Origin: Collinsella sp. | GTDB taxonomy: Bacteria > Actinomycetota > Coriobacteriia > Coriobacteriales > Coriobacteriaceae | Assembly (NCBI GenBank): GCA_019414055.1 | Contig: DXMV01000014.1 | Span: 62,001 to 126,000 of the forward strand | Length of the DNA stretch: 64,000 bases | Direction: 5' to 3' | Part shown: positions 22,968-32,063 of the stretch, one piece after another | Layout: every line of letters begins with the position of its first letter | Position numbering within the stretch: the stretch's first letter is position 1 | Program-made: the position numbers and the translations under genes | Notes under the pieces: model-generated | Databases searched by the model: none | Told to the model about the DNA's origin: nothing | Seen by the model: the letters and a program-made list of their open reading frames with translations, nothing else

Positions 22968-23933
22968 CTAGTACGTCGCCTTGTAACGGTTGACCTTCTC
23001 GCGATAATCGCGCGTGTCGGCCTCGCGCAGCTTGGTCATGGCATCGCGCTCATCGTCGGACAGGCTCGTGGGGACCTGCACCTTGATCTCGACGAGCAGC
23101 GCGCCCGTACGACCACGGTGCTTAACGTCGGGCGCGCCCATCTCTTTAAAGCGGAACTTCTTGCCCGTCTGGGTGCCAGCGGGCACCTTCAGACGAACCG
23201 TCGCGCCGCCGGGCGTGGGCACATCCACCGTGCAGCCGAGCGCCGCCTCGTAGACCGAGACCGGCACCTCCATGGTCACATCGGCACCCTTGCGCTTAAA
23301 CAGCGGATGCTCCTCCACATGCGTGGTCACGACCAGGTCGCCGCGCTCGCCTCCGGCAACGCCGTACTCGCCGCGGCGCTTGTAACGCAATTTGCCGCCG
23401 TCGACCGCGCCCGCGGGCACCGAGACCGTAATGGTCTGCTGCTCGCCTGTCGAGGGAATGCGATAGGTGACCTTGTGCGTCACGCCGCGAAACGCGTCCT
23501 CGGCCGTTACGTCGACAGTCAGCGACAGGTCGCCACCCTTGCGCGCGCGGTTGCGGCCCGCGCCCGCACCGGCAGCGCCCGCGGCCCCGGCAAAGCCCGA
23601 GCCCCAATCGCTGCCCCAGGCGCCGTTGCCGCTAAAGATGCTGTCGAAGATGTCGCCCCAGCCGCTGGCGCCCGCGCCGGCACCGTAGCCGCCGCCATAC
23701 GCGCCGCCTGCGCCCGGCATGCCGCCAAACATGAGCATCTGGTCGTACTCTTTGCGCTTCTTCTCGTCCGAAAGCGTCTCGTAGGCCTCGCTAATCTCCT
23801 TGAACTTGGCCTCGTCGCCGCCGGCATCGGGGTGATATTTTTGCGCGAGCTTGCGAAACGCGCTCTTGATCTCTTTGTCGGAGGCGCTCTTGGATACGCC
23901 CAGGATGTCATAGAAGGTTTTGCCTGCAGCCAT
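22968..23933 (-). CDS. dnaJ: DnaJ/CbpA-type co-chaperone without zinc finger
   Basis: A 321-residue J-domain protein that stimulates DnaK ATPase and presents substrates. The J domain covers residues 1-70, with the essential HPD at 34-36 (AQKYHPDAGGDEAKF). A Gly/Ala-rich linker (about 75-130) leads to two substrate-binding beta domains (GGDLSLTVDVTAEDAFRG, VSVPAGAVDGGKLRYKRRGE) and a dimerisation tail. The CXXCXGXG zinc repeats of class I DnaJ are absent, so this is class II. It lies between grpE and hspR; a 12-bp hairpin in the gap before it may lower its expression. Confidence 0.92.
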   Translation of the reverse strand: MAAGKTFYDILGVSKSASDKEIKSAFRKLAQKYHPDAGGDEAKFKEISEAYETLSDEKKRKEYDQMLMFGGMPGAGGAYGGGYGAGAGASGWGDIFDSIFSGNGAWGSDWGSGFAGAAGAAGAGAGRNRARKGGDLSLTVDVTAEDAFRGVTHKVTYRIPSTGEQQTITVSVPAGAVDGGKLRYKRRGEYGVAGGERGDLVVTTHVEEHPLFKRKGADVTMEVPVSVYEAALGCTVDVPTPGGATVRLKVPAGTQTGKKFRFKEMGAPDVKHRGRTGALLVEIKVQVPTSLSDDERDAMTKLREADTRDYREKVNRYKATY

Positions 23934-24005
23934 CGTAGCTCCTCTCCTGTTTCATCCGCCGCCCAGCGGGCGGCGGCTCATGCTTTCATATGGCACTAGG
24001 CCAGA

Positions 24006-24035
24006 AAGGGCCCCGGGTGTTGCCCCGGGGCCCTT
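24006..24035 (-). promoter_or_regulatory. Intercistronic hairpin between grpE and dnaJ
   Basis: A perfect 12-bp stem AAGGGCCCCGGG/CCCGGGGCCCTT with a 6-nt loop starts 6 nt after the grpE stop. There is no T-run, so it is more likely a transcript-processing or partial-termination site than a full terminator. Confidence 0.6.
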
Positions 24036-24040
24036 CTCAA

Positions 24041-24883
24041 TTACTCCTCGGTGCTCTCAGCCGTATCGGCAGCAGCATCCTCGGGCGCCGCTTCGGGCTC
24101 CGGTGCGGGGCGCTTCTCGCCACCGTAGGTCACCGTCACCATCGCGGAGCGCAGGATGCGGTCCGCCATGCGGTAGCCCTTCTGGTACACGTCGTTGACG
24201 GTCTCGTCGTACTGCGATGCGTCCTCGACACGCCCCACGGCCTGGTGCTCGAGCGGATCGAACGCCTCGCCCTTGGGGTCGATGGGCTCAACGCCCTCGT
24301 GCGCAAACACATCGAGCAGCTTGGCATGCACCGCGTCAACGCCATCGACGAACTGCTTAAAGTCGTCGGAAAGCTCCTGGCTACGGGCATGGTCGATTGC
24401 ACGCTCGATATCGTCAACCACCGGCAACAGCGCGGTGACGAGCTTCTCGGTCGCGCGCTCGCGCTCGGCGATACGCTCGCTAGCGGTGCGGCGACGGAAG
24501 TTCTCCCAGTCGGCCTGCAGACGGGCGGTACGCTCGGTGGCGTCCTTTGCCTTGTCCTCGGCGGCCTTCTGGGCCTCTGCCGCAGCATCGAGCTCGCTGC
24601 GCACGTCGGCAAGCTCCTTTTGGGCCTGCTCGAACTTGAGCTTAAAGTCGTTGTCGGCGGCTTCCTCACCGGCGCGGATAGCGGCTTCCACCATCTCGTC
24701 CTCGGTCATCGTCGCCTCCTTGTTGGAATCCTCTACCTGGTTCTCGGCAGCCTCGGCGGCCTCGGCCTCGTTGGCCTCGGTATCGTCGACGGTCTCTACG
24801 GGAATCTTCACGTCCTTCTCCTCAGAGTCAACGGGGGCGGCGCCAGCGGCGGCCGCCTCCGTGCGAGCTTTACGGGCGGACAT
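24041..24883 (-). CDS. grpE: Nucleotide exchange factor GrpE
   Basis: GrpE releases ADP from DnaK. The 280-residue protein has an unusually long acidic N-terminal extension (residues about 1-90, Glu/Ala-rich), then the long dimerising helix (LKFEQAQKELADVRSELDAA, LQADWENFRRRTASERIAERERA) and the C-terminal beta domain (GVEPIDPKGEAFDPLEHQAV, VYQKGYRMADRILRSAMVTV). The family is usually 180-220 residues. The ATG at 24883 lies 2 nt from the dnaK stop, so translation is probably coupled. An internal ATG near residue 59 could give a shorter form, but the upstream one joins the operon more tightly. Confidence 0.93.
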   Translation of the reverse strand: MSARKARTEAAAAGAAPVDSEEKDVKIPVETVDDTEANEAEAAEAAENQVEDSNKEATMTEDEMVEAAIRAGEEAADNDFKLKFEQAQKELADVRSELDAAAEAQKAAEDKAKDATERTARLQADWENFRRRTASERIAERERATEKLVTALLPVVDDIERAIDHARSQELSDDFKQFVDGVDAVHAKLLDVFAHEGVEPIDPKGEAFDPLEHQAVGRVEDASQYDETVNDVYQKGYRMADRILRSAMVTVTYGGEKRPAPEPEAAPEDAAADTAESTEE

Positions 24884-24885
24884 GA

Positions 24886-26778
<1,893 letters not shown>

Positions 26779-26890
26779 TAGAAATTCCCTCTCTCTTTTG
26801 CGTTCGCACCGCCTCGACGGTCTGTCGCGCGGCGCTTCGGCTTGTCTTTCAGGATGTAGTGTATCCCCTTATGGGCCGGAATATACAAAA

Positions 26891-26920
26891 TCTAAGTCAA
26901 TTCATATAAGATTTCTTATC
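26891..26920. promoter_or_regulatory. Candidate HspR operator upstream of dnaK
   Basis: TCTAAGT-N7-TATAAGA (26891-26911) is identical in both half-sites and spacing to the clpB site. A partial third half-site TCTTATC follows at 26914-26920. Both lie about 115-140 nt upstream of the dnaK start. Confidence 0.7.
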
Positions 26921-27051
26921 TCTGAGAGTTTAGGTTCTCAAATGCGCAGGTAGATGCACTGTTTGAGTTCTCGGCAGATCTATTGAGATCTATGTAGAGA
27001 TGGCTGAGGTTTGGGCTTGGGAGCGCACATGGCGGCCCCGGGCTTCCCTGG

Positions 27052-27097
27052 GGAAAGTTCGACCCGTTTCTCGGCTAAATAACGGGATGCGCTTTCC
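27052..27097. repeat. Palindromic element V, lone copy
   Basis: GGAAAGTTCGACCCGTTT faces ACGGGATGCGCTTTCC. The outer GGAAA/TTTCC pairs; the inner parts have diverged. Three further copies lie in tandem at 54117-54286. Confidence 0.55.
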
Positions 27098-27321
27098 GCA
27101 AGCACGCTCAATCGCCCTATATTTCAAGTCACCTGTAGCTAACATTTGCGCAGCTCAACGGCCTCACCTGCATGTTTTTTAGTAAGCCGTGGCATACTCG
27201 GCGAACGGTATGAAGATGCCGGTCAGAGGGTATTGCAAACGGTCGCTCCCGTGGTATGTTTTTGCCCGAATCAAACCGACGCGCATCGCCTGTAGCGTCG
27301 GTCAACAGAGAGGAAACTACC

Positions 27322-27507
27322 ATGGCTCATCCCGTAATTGATGCCGACGAGTGCATCGCTTGTGGCGTTTGCGTCGACTCCTGCCCCGCTGGCGTTCTGG
27401 AGCTCCAGGACGTCGCTACCGTCGCTGACGAGGATTCCTGCGTCGCCTGTGGCGCTTGCCAGGACGCTTGCCCCGCCGGCGCGATCACCGAGATCGTCGA
27501 GGAGTAA
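27322..27507 (+). CDS. Two-cluster 4Fe-4S ferredoxin
   Basis: A 61-residue clostridial-type ferredoxin, a cytoplasmic low-potential electron carrier. Two complete motifs, CIACGVCVDSCP (residues about 11-22) and CVACGACQDACP (about 39-50), bind one 4Fe-4S cluster each. The ATG at 27322 follows AGAGAGGAAAC; the frame is open further upstream but without a better site. It is a single-gene unit that ends in a strong bidirectional terminator. Confidence 0.95.
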   Translation: MAHPVIDADECIACGVCVDSCPAGVLELQDVATVADEDSCVACGACQDACPAGAITEIVEE

Positions 27508-27547
27508 CAGCTCCCCCACCTGCACACTCAAAAGTACACCGTGCACA

Positions 27548-27585
27548 AAAAGGAGGCCTCCGCATCGCCGCGGAGGCCTCCTTTT
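27548..27585. terminator. Bidirectional terminator
   Basis: Perfect 12-bp stem GGAGGCCTCCGC/GCGGAGGCCTCC flanked by AAAA and TTTT, so it can end transcription from either side (ferredoxin and, more distantly, niaR). Confidence 0.92.
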
Positions 27586-27625
27586 GTTTGTATAGGCAGC
27601 TAATTGGGGACAGGGCTACCTTGGC

Positions 27626-27692
27626 AGTTGCGGTGGAATAGTTCCCGATTCATTGCTTAGGTGCCGATTTTAGGAACTATTTCACCGCAACT
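27626..27692 (-). repeat. 20-bp-stem hairpin past niaR
   Basis: AGTTGCGGTGGAATAGTTCC pairs with GGAACTATTTCACCGCAACT with a single mismatch. It begins 18 nt after the niaR stop and may act as the end of the nad transcript. Upstream on the plus strand is TTGGGGACAGGG, a fragment of the GTCCC repeat family. Confidence 0.65.
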
Positions 27693-27710
27693 TATAAAGA
27701 CAGTATCGGG

Positions 27711-28256
27711 CTAGGACAAATCATCCTCGTAGGGCATTAAATCGGCAAGGTAGCCCTTCTCCTTGAGCATGGCCTCGATCTCGTCGAGGGTTTGCTCATC
27801 CTCTGCCGCAATGCGATGGAAGTGATAGCCGCTCGTCACCGTTAATAGCGGAAAGCTCTTGCCGCTCTCGATATCGTGCAGGTAGCGCTCAACATCGCGA
27901 CGATTGCGAATGTCCAGGTCGGCCGTGATCTTACCGTACACGCGGTGATTGACGATCACGTTGAGCACGGCGCCACCGGCGTCGACGATGCTCGTGAGCT
28001 CATCGCCTGCCTGCTCCACGCCGTGGCGAACCTTGACCAGACGCGTAGGCACAGCCGGGCTGCTCGCCGCCTCCTGTAGTACATAGCCGCGATTGGTGGC
28101 GACGATATCGTGCCCGTCGGCGCGCAGCAGGGCGATGTCCTGCACCACGACCTGACGGCTCACGCCCACCTCGCGGGCAAGTGCACTGCCCGAGACAGGT
28201 TCTTTGGCCCCCTCGAGCACGGCCATGATGGCACGGCGACGCTCGCGGGCGTCCAT
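27711..28256 (-). CDS. niaR: NAD biosynthesis repressor NiaR (3H domain)
   Basis: NiaR represses NAD-synthesis or niacin-uptake genes in response to nicotinate. The 181-residue protein has an N-terminal winged helix (RRRAIMAVLEGAKEPVSGSA, VSRQVVVQDIALLRADG) and the 3H domain, named for its metal-binding histidines (KVRHGVEQAGDEL, VNHRVYGKITADL, TSGYHFHRI). It is the last gene of nadA-nadB-nadC-niaR and its ATG overlaps the nadC stop by one base. The 19-bp inverted repeat upstream of nadA is its likely operator. Confidence 0.93.
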   Translation of the reverse strand: MDARERRRAIMAVLEGAKEPVSGSALAREVGVSRQVVVQDIALLRADGHDIVATNRGYVLQEAASSPAVPTRLVKVRHGVEQAGDELTSIVDAGGAVLNVIVNHRVYGKITADLDIRNRRDVERYLHDIESGKSFPLLTVTSGYHFHRIAAEDEQTLDEIEAMLKEKGYLADLMPYEDDLS

Positions 28257-29116
28257 TATTTACCGTCCAGCAGACGCAGGTGCTTAAGCGAGAGGTCGAG
28301 AATCGGCGCAGAGTGCGTCAACGCCCCCGAGCTGATAAAGTCAACACCCAGGTCGGCCAGGGCACGAATGTTGTCGGCGTCTACGTTGCCCGAGCACTCG
28401 GTCTTGGCACGACCGGCGATAAGCTCAATCGCAGTAGCCATGTCATCGTGGGTCATGTTGTCGAACATGATGATGTCGGCACCGGCCTCCACGGCCTCGC
28501 GTACCATGTCCAGGTTCTCGCACTCAATCTCGACCGTCGCGGTAAACGACGCATGGGCGCGCGCCATCTCAATCGCGCGCGCCACGCCACCGGCGGCGTC
28601 GATGTGGTTGTCCTTGAGCATGACAGCCGTCGACAGGTTATAGCGGTGGTTGCTGCCACCGCCGATCTCGACTGCGGCCTTCTCGAAGACACGCATGCCC
28701 GGCGTGGTCTTGCGCGTATCGACAAGCACGGTCTTGGTGCCCACGAGCGCAGCCGCCATCCGATGCGTGTAAGTAGCGATGCCGCTCATGCGCTGCAGGT
28801 AGTTGAGCGCCACGCGCTCGCCCGAAAGCAGCACGCGCGCGTCGCCGCGCACCTGGCCCACGTGATCGCCGGCGTGCACCTCGTCGCCATCCGAGACATC
28901 GAACAACACGGAGCTCTGCGGATCCAGCAGCTCAAAGGTGCGAGCGAATACGTCCAGGCCGGCGATAATGCCATCGGCCTTGGCGATGAGCTCAACGGTA
29001 GCGGGGCGCGCCGTGGGGCACACGCTCGCCGTACTCACGTCCTCAAACGTAATGTCCTCGCGCAGAGCCTGCAAAATCAGATCATCGACGACGAGCTTCA
29101 TGGTAATGGGATTCAT
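28256..29116 (-). CDS. nadC: Nicotinate-nucleotide pyrophosphorylase (carboxylating)
   Basis: NadC turns quinolinate and PRPP into nicotinate mononucleotide. The 286 residues show LREDITFEDVSTASVCP near the N terminus, the GERVALNYLQRMSGIAT active-site helix, VDTRKTTPGMRVFEKAAVEIGG, NHRYNLSTAVMLKDNHI, and the DIIMFDNM strand, all typical of the family. The ATG at 29116 follows GGAGGAGTAG; an ATG five codons inside is also possible. It lies 3 nt after nadB and overlaps niaR. Confidence 0.96.
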   Translation of the reverse strand: MNPITMKLVVDDLILQALREDITFEDVSTASVCPTARPATVELIAKADGIIAGLDVFARTFELLDPQSSVLFDVSDGDEVHAGDHVGQVRGDARVLLSGERVALNYLQRMSGIATYTHRMAAALVGTKTVLVDTRKTTPGMRVFEKAAVEIGGGSNHRYNLSTAVMLKDNHIDAAGGVARAIEMARAHASFTATVEIECENLDMVREAVEAGADIIMFDNMTHDDMATAIELIAGRAKTECSGNVDADNIRALADLGVDFISSGALTHSAPILDLSLKHLRLLDGK

Positions 29117-29119
29117 GGT

Positions 29120-30496
29120 CTACTCCTCCACGGCCTGCGTGCCGGCGGCACGGGCCAAATCATCGATTGCAAGGGTATCGGCGCTCAGGGCGCGATGGCG
29201 TCCATCGAGCACGGGCTCGCCCGCCTGCTCCACGGCTAGCGACTCGCCGGTGCGCATGCGCCACGCAGCGCGGCGACCCCAGACTAGGGACTCGAGCAGG
29301 CTGTTGGAAGCTAGACGATTCTTGCCGTGAACACCGTTGCAGGCCGTCTCGCCGGCGGCGTAGAGCTCGGGCATCGAGGTACGGCCGTCCTTGTCGACCC
29401 ACACGCCGCCCATAAAGTAGTGCTGCGTGGGCGTGACGGGAATGGGCTCGTCCAGGATGTCGCGTCCGTCCTCCAAGCAGCGCGCACGAATATTGGCAAA
29501 GTGCCCGGTCACCACGTCGCGCTCGACGGGGGCAAAGCTCAGCCACTCGTGCTCGACGCCGTCCCGCTTCATCTGCTCGCGGATGGCGGCAGCGACCACA
29601 TCGCGCGGCTGGAGCTCATCGGTAAAGCGCTCGCCGGCGGCGTTGAGCAAAATCGCGCCCTCGCCGCGGCAGCTCTCGCTAATCAGGAAGGTGCGGCCCG
29701 GTTGCGGCGAGAACAGTCCCGTGGGATGAATCTGCACGTAGTCCAGGTGCTCCATCGTGATGCCGTGCTCCTGCGCGATGTAGCAGGCGTCACCGGTGAG
29801 CTGCGGGTAGTTGGTCGAATGGTCGTACACGCCACCGATACCACCCGTTGCCCACAGCGTATGGCGGGCATGGATCTTAAACGGCTTGCCGGCATGTACG
29901 CCCTCAGCGGCATTTGCCAGCTCGTCGGCGGGACGAACCGAGTTATCCTCGTCCACGGGAACGGCGACGACGCCGGCGCACACCGTAGCGCCATCGCGCT
30001 CGGCGGTCAGGATGTCGGTCATGGCAACGTGTTCGAGAATCTGCACGTTGTCCAGCTTGCGGACGGCTTGGAGCAGTTTGGTCGTAATCTCCTTGCCCGT
30101 AATATCGGCATGGAAGGCGATGCGTGGGCGGCTGTGCGCGCCCTCGCGGGTAAAGTCGAGGCTGCCGTCGGCCTTGCGCTCAAAGTCCACGCCCATGGCC
30201 AGCAGGTCGTTGATGACCGAACGGCTCGAGCGAATCATGATGTCAACACTCTCGCGGCGGTTCTCGTAATGGCCAGCGTGCATGGTGTCCTCAAAGAAGG
30301 CATCGTAGTCCGAGCCTTCGGGCAGCACGCAGATGCCGCCCTGCGCGAGCATCGAATCGCACTCGTCGACAGCGCCCTTGGAGAGCATGATTACGCGCGC
30401 GCTCGTCGGCAGATTGAGAGCCGCATACAGGCCCGCCACGCCGCAACCGGCAATGACGACGTCGCACTCCATGTCGGGGTATTGTTTGGTTTCCAC
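29120..30496 (-). CDS. nadB: L-aspartate oxidase
   Basis: NadB is an FAD enzyme that oxidises aspartate to iminoaspartate, the first step of de novo NAD synthesis. The 458-residue product has the dinucleotide fold DVVIAGCGVAGLYAALNL, the succinate-dehydrogenase-like DYVQIHPTG, ESCRGEGAILLNAAGERF and YAAGETACNGVHGKNRLASN, and ends without the long C-terminal helical domain of E. coli NadB, so it is the short type. The start is GTG at 30496 with GGAGAGG 6 nt upstream; the frame extends further but through a palindrome. Confidence 0.94.
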   Translation of the reverse strand: METKQYPDMECDVVIAGCGVAGLYAALNLPTSARVIMLSKGAVDECDSMLAQGGICVLPEGSDYDAFFEDTMHAGHYENRRESVDIMIRSSRSVINDLLAMGVDFERKADGSLDFTREGAHSRPRIAFHADITGKEITTKLLQAVRKLDNVQILEHVAMTDILTAERDGATVCAGVVAVPVDEDNSVRPADELANAAEGVHAGKPFKIHARHTLWATGGIGGVYDHSTNYPQLTGDACYIAQEHGITMEHLDYVQIHPTGLFSPQPGRTFLISESCRGEGAILLNAAGERFTDELQPRDVVAAAIREQMKRDGVEHEWLSFAPVERDVVTGHFANIRARCLEDGRDILDEPIPVTPTQHYFMGGVWVDKDGRTSMPELYAAGETACNGVHGKNRLASNSLLESLVWGRRAAWRMRTGESLAVEQAGEPVLDGRHRALSADTLAIDDLARAAGTQAVEE

Positions 30497-30515
30497 AGGA
30501 ATCCTCTCCCTTGTA

Positions 30516-30546
30516 ATGTGGCATAAGGGACTGTCCCTCATGTCAC
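30516..30546. repeat. Palindrome between nadA and nadB
   Basis: ATGTGGCATAAGGGAC faces GTCCCTCATGTCACAT, with a few mismatches; the centre is GGGACTGTCCC. It belongs to the GTCCC repeat group and lies just upstream of nadB. Confidence 0.65.
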
Positions 30547-30552
30547 ATCGTT

Positions 30553-31578
30553 CTAGCGCGCCGCGTACTCGAGCATGCGGTCGAGCGTGAGCTTGGCCTG
30601 ATCGGCAGCCTCGTCCGACACGCCAATCTGCACCTCGCCCTCGCCCGTCTCCAGGCAGTGCACGAGCTTTTCGAGCGTGATGAGATCCATATTGACGCAG
30701 GTGGGCTGCACCGCGGGGAAGTAGAACTTCTTGCCGGTGCCCTGGCAGCGGCGCTCGAGCTCATAGAGCACGCCGCGGACCGTCACGATGATAAACTCAC
30801 TCGCGTCCGACTCCTCGGCGTACTTGATGATGCCGGCGGTGGAGCCGATGTAGTCGGCCTCGGCAAGAACGTCGGCCTTGCACTCGGGGTGCGCCAACAC
30901 GAGCGCGTCGGGGTGCGCCTCCTGCGCGTCAACGATCTGCTCGACGGTGATGATGTGATGACGCGGGCAGTAGCCGTTGTTGAGGATGACGTGCTTTTGC
31001 GGCACCTGTTCGGCCACGAAACGGCCCAGGTTTTGATCGGGAATGAACAGGACGTGCTGCTGCGGCAGCTCGGACACGATCTTGACGGCGTTGGAGCTGG
31101 TAACGCACACGTCACTCCAGCTCTTGATCTCGACCGTCGAGTTGACGTAGCAGACGACAGCTAGGTCGTCGCCATACTCGGCGCGCGCCGCATCGACCGT
31201 CTCGCGCTTGACCATGTGCGCCATGGGACAGTCCGCGCCCGGCTCGGGCAGCAGCACCGTCTTGGTGGGATTGAGCAGCTTGGCGCTCTCGCCCATAAAC
31301 TCCACGCCGCACAGCACGATAGTCTGCTGCGGTAGGCTTTTGGCGAGCTTTGCCAGGTAGAAGCTGTCGCCGACGTAATCGGCCACAGCCTGAACCTCGG
31401 GCGCCACATAATAGTGCGCCAGGATCACCGCGTCACGTTGGGTTTTTAGTTGCTGAATGGCCTCGACAAGCTCTGCGGGCACCAGTGCCGCGCGCTCCGT
31501 TGCCGTCGTTGCCGATGCTAGGCCGGCCGCGATATCGCGTGCAAGCTCCGACGCATCCATGTTCGCGCTCTGTGCCAT
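30553..31578 (-). CDS. nadA: Quinolinate synthase
   Basis: NadA condenses iminoaspartate with dihydroxyacetone phosphate to quinolinate with a 4Fe-4S cluster. The 341-residue protein shows VILAHYYVAPEVQAVADYVGDS, FMGESAKLLNPTKTVLLPEP, the first cluster-type Cys in VVCYVNSTVEIKSWSDVCVTSSN, LFIPDQNLGRFV, HPECKADVLAEADYIGST, and VNMDLITLEKLV. ATG 31578 is preferred over a TTG one codon upstream, given GAGGGG five nt before it. First gene of the operon, downstream of the inverted-repeat operator. Confidence 0.95.
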   Translation of the reverse strand: MAQSANMDASELARDIAAGLASATTATERAALVPAELVEAIQQLKTQRDAVILAHYYVAPEVQAVADYVGDSFYLAKLAKSLPQQTIVLCGVEFMGESAKLLNPTKTVLLPEPGADCPMAHMVKRETVDAARAEYGDDLAVVCYVNSTVEIKSWSDVCVTSSNAVKIVSELPQQHVLFIPDQNLGRFVAEQVPQKHVILNNGYCPRHHIITVEQIVDAQEAHPDALVLAHPECKADVLAEADYIGSTAGIIKYAEESDASEFIIVTVRGVLYELERRCQGTGKKFYFPAVQPTCVNMDLITLEKLVHCLETGEGEVQIGVSDEAADQAKLTLDRMLEYAAR

Positions 31579-31613
31579 CAAGGCCCCTCTCTTTTGGCGA
31601 ATCTTGGGGCTTT

Positions 31614-31663
31614 AGTATGACACCTAGGTTTACAGCTGACAAGACAGCTGTAAACCTAGGTGT
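31614..31663 (-). promoter_or_regulatory. nad operon promoter with candidate NiaR operator
   Basis: Arms 31620-31638 (ACACCTAGGTTTACAGCTG) and 31645-31663 form a perfect 19-bp inverted repeat with a 6-nt loop. On the minus strand TTGTCA (31637-31642) and CATACT (31614-31619) are spaced 17 nt and form a plausible promoter, so the repeat covers the -35 box and spacer. A repressor bound here would block nadA transcription. Confidence 0.8.
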
Positions 31664-31689
31664 AAAGTTGAAATAAAGATTCAATCATG

Positions 31690-31743
31690 CGGCAGGTCCA
31701 TTTTCGAACTGGCAAGCTGAGGATAGTCGAAAATGGACCCGCC
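31690..31743. repeat. Imperfect palindrome
   Basis: GGTCCATTTTCGA pairs with TCGAAAATGGACC around a loop of about 24 nt, between the nad promoter and the fold-back element. No role is evident. Confidence 0.55.
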
Positions 31744-31756
31744 CCATGATTCGAGC

Positions 31757-32024
31757 GGCCCGTTTTGTCCTGGACCAAGGGGCAGTGGGCAAAAAGTGGC
31801 AAATATGAGTACTGTTACCAAATTGATGGCAGCGATTTTTCGGTCCAATACGTCAGAATCGCCTTATTTGAGGCACATTCATGGCACTGTCGGACGAAAA
31901 TCAATGCTGTTTTGGCCCAACGAACGGAATTTTGGGGCCATTTGGCTGCTACTAATATGGTAACAGTACTCATATTTGGACTTTTTTGCCCACCGGCTTC
32001 CAGGTGGCCCTGGAAAACGGGCCC
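31757..32024. mobile_element. Fold-back (MITE-like) element
   Basis: A 268-bp element with inverted ends. The inner arms are perfect over 21 bp (31800-31820 and 31958-31978, from CAAATATGAG inward); together with the flanking TGGGCAAAAA the match extends to 35 bp with few changes (31786-31820 and 31958-31992). A weaker match (GGCCCGTTTT with AAAACGGGCC) carries the arms to about 60 bp. It encodes no transposase. Short frames on both strands begin MSTVTK/MSTVTI because the arms mirror each other. Confidence 0.6.
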
Positions 32025-32046
32025 GGATGGCAAGATCCGGGCCCGT
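32017..32046 (-). terminator. Terminator of the 2216-residue surface protein gene
   Basis: Perfect 12-bp stem ACGGGCCCGGAT/ATCCGGGCCCGT with a 6-nt loop and TTT following on the minus strand, 17 nt past the stop codon. Confidence 0.92.
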
Positions 32047-32063
32047 CGGGAGCTGTCGCGCGA

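Larger units (their letters stand above)
26779..27321. other. Gap between dnaK and the ferredoxin gene
   Basis: The 543-nt gap contains the dnaK operator region (26891-26920), a palindromic repeat (27052-27097) and the ferredoxin promoter region. A possible 60-codon frame at 27000-27182 overlaps the repeat and has no ribosome site, so it is not called. Confidence 0.6.
31579..32063. other. Gap between nadA and the large surface protein gene
   Basis: The 485-nt gap holds the nad promoter-operator, a palindrome, the fold-back element and the surface protein's terminator; no credible gene. Confidence 0.65.

Noticed and set aside
27000..27182. 60-codon frame between dnaK and ferredoxin
   Set aside because: No ribosome site; part of it is a dispersed palindrome.
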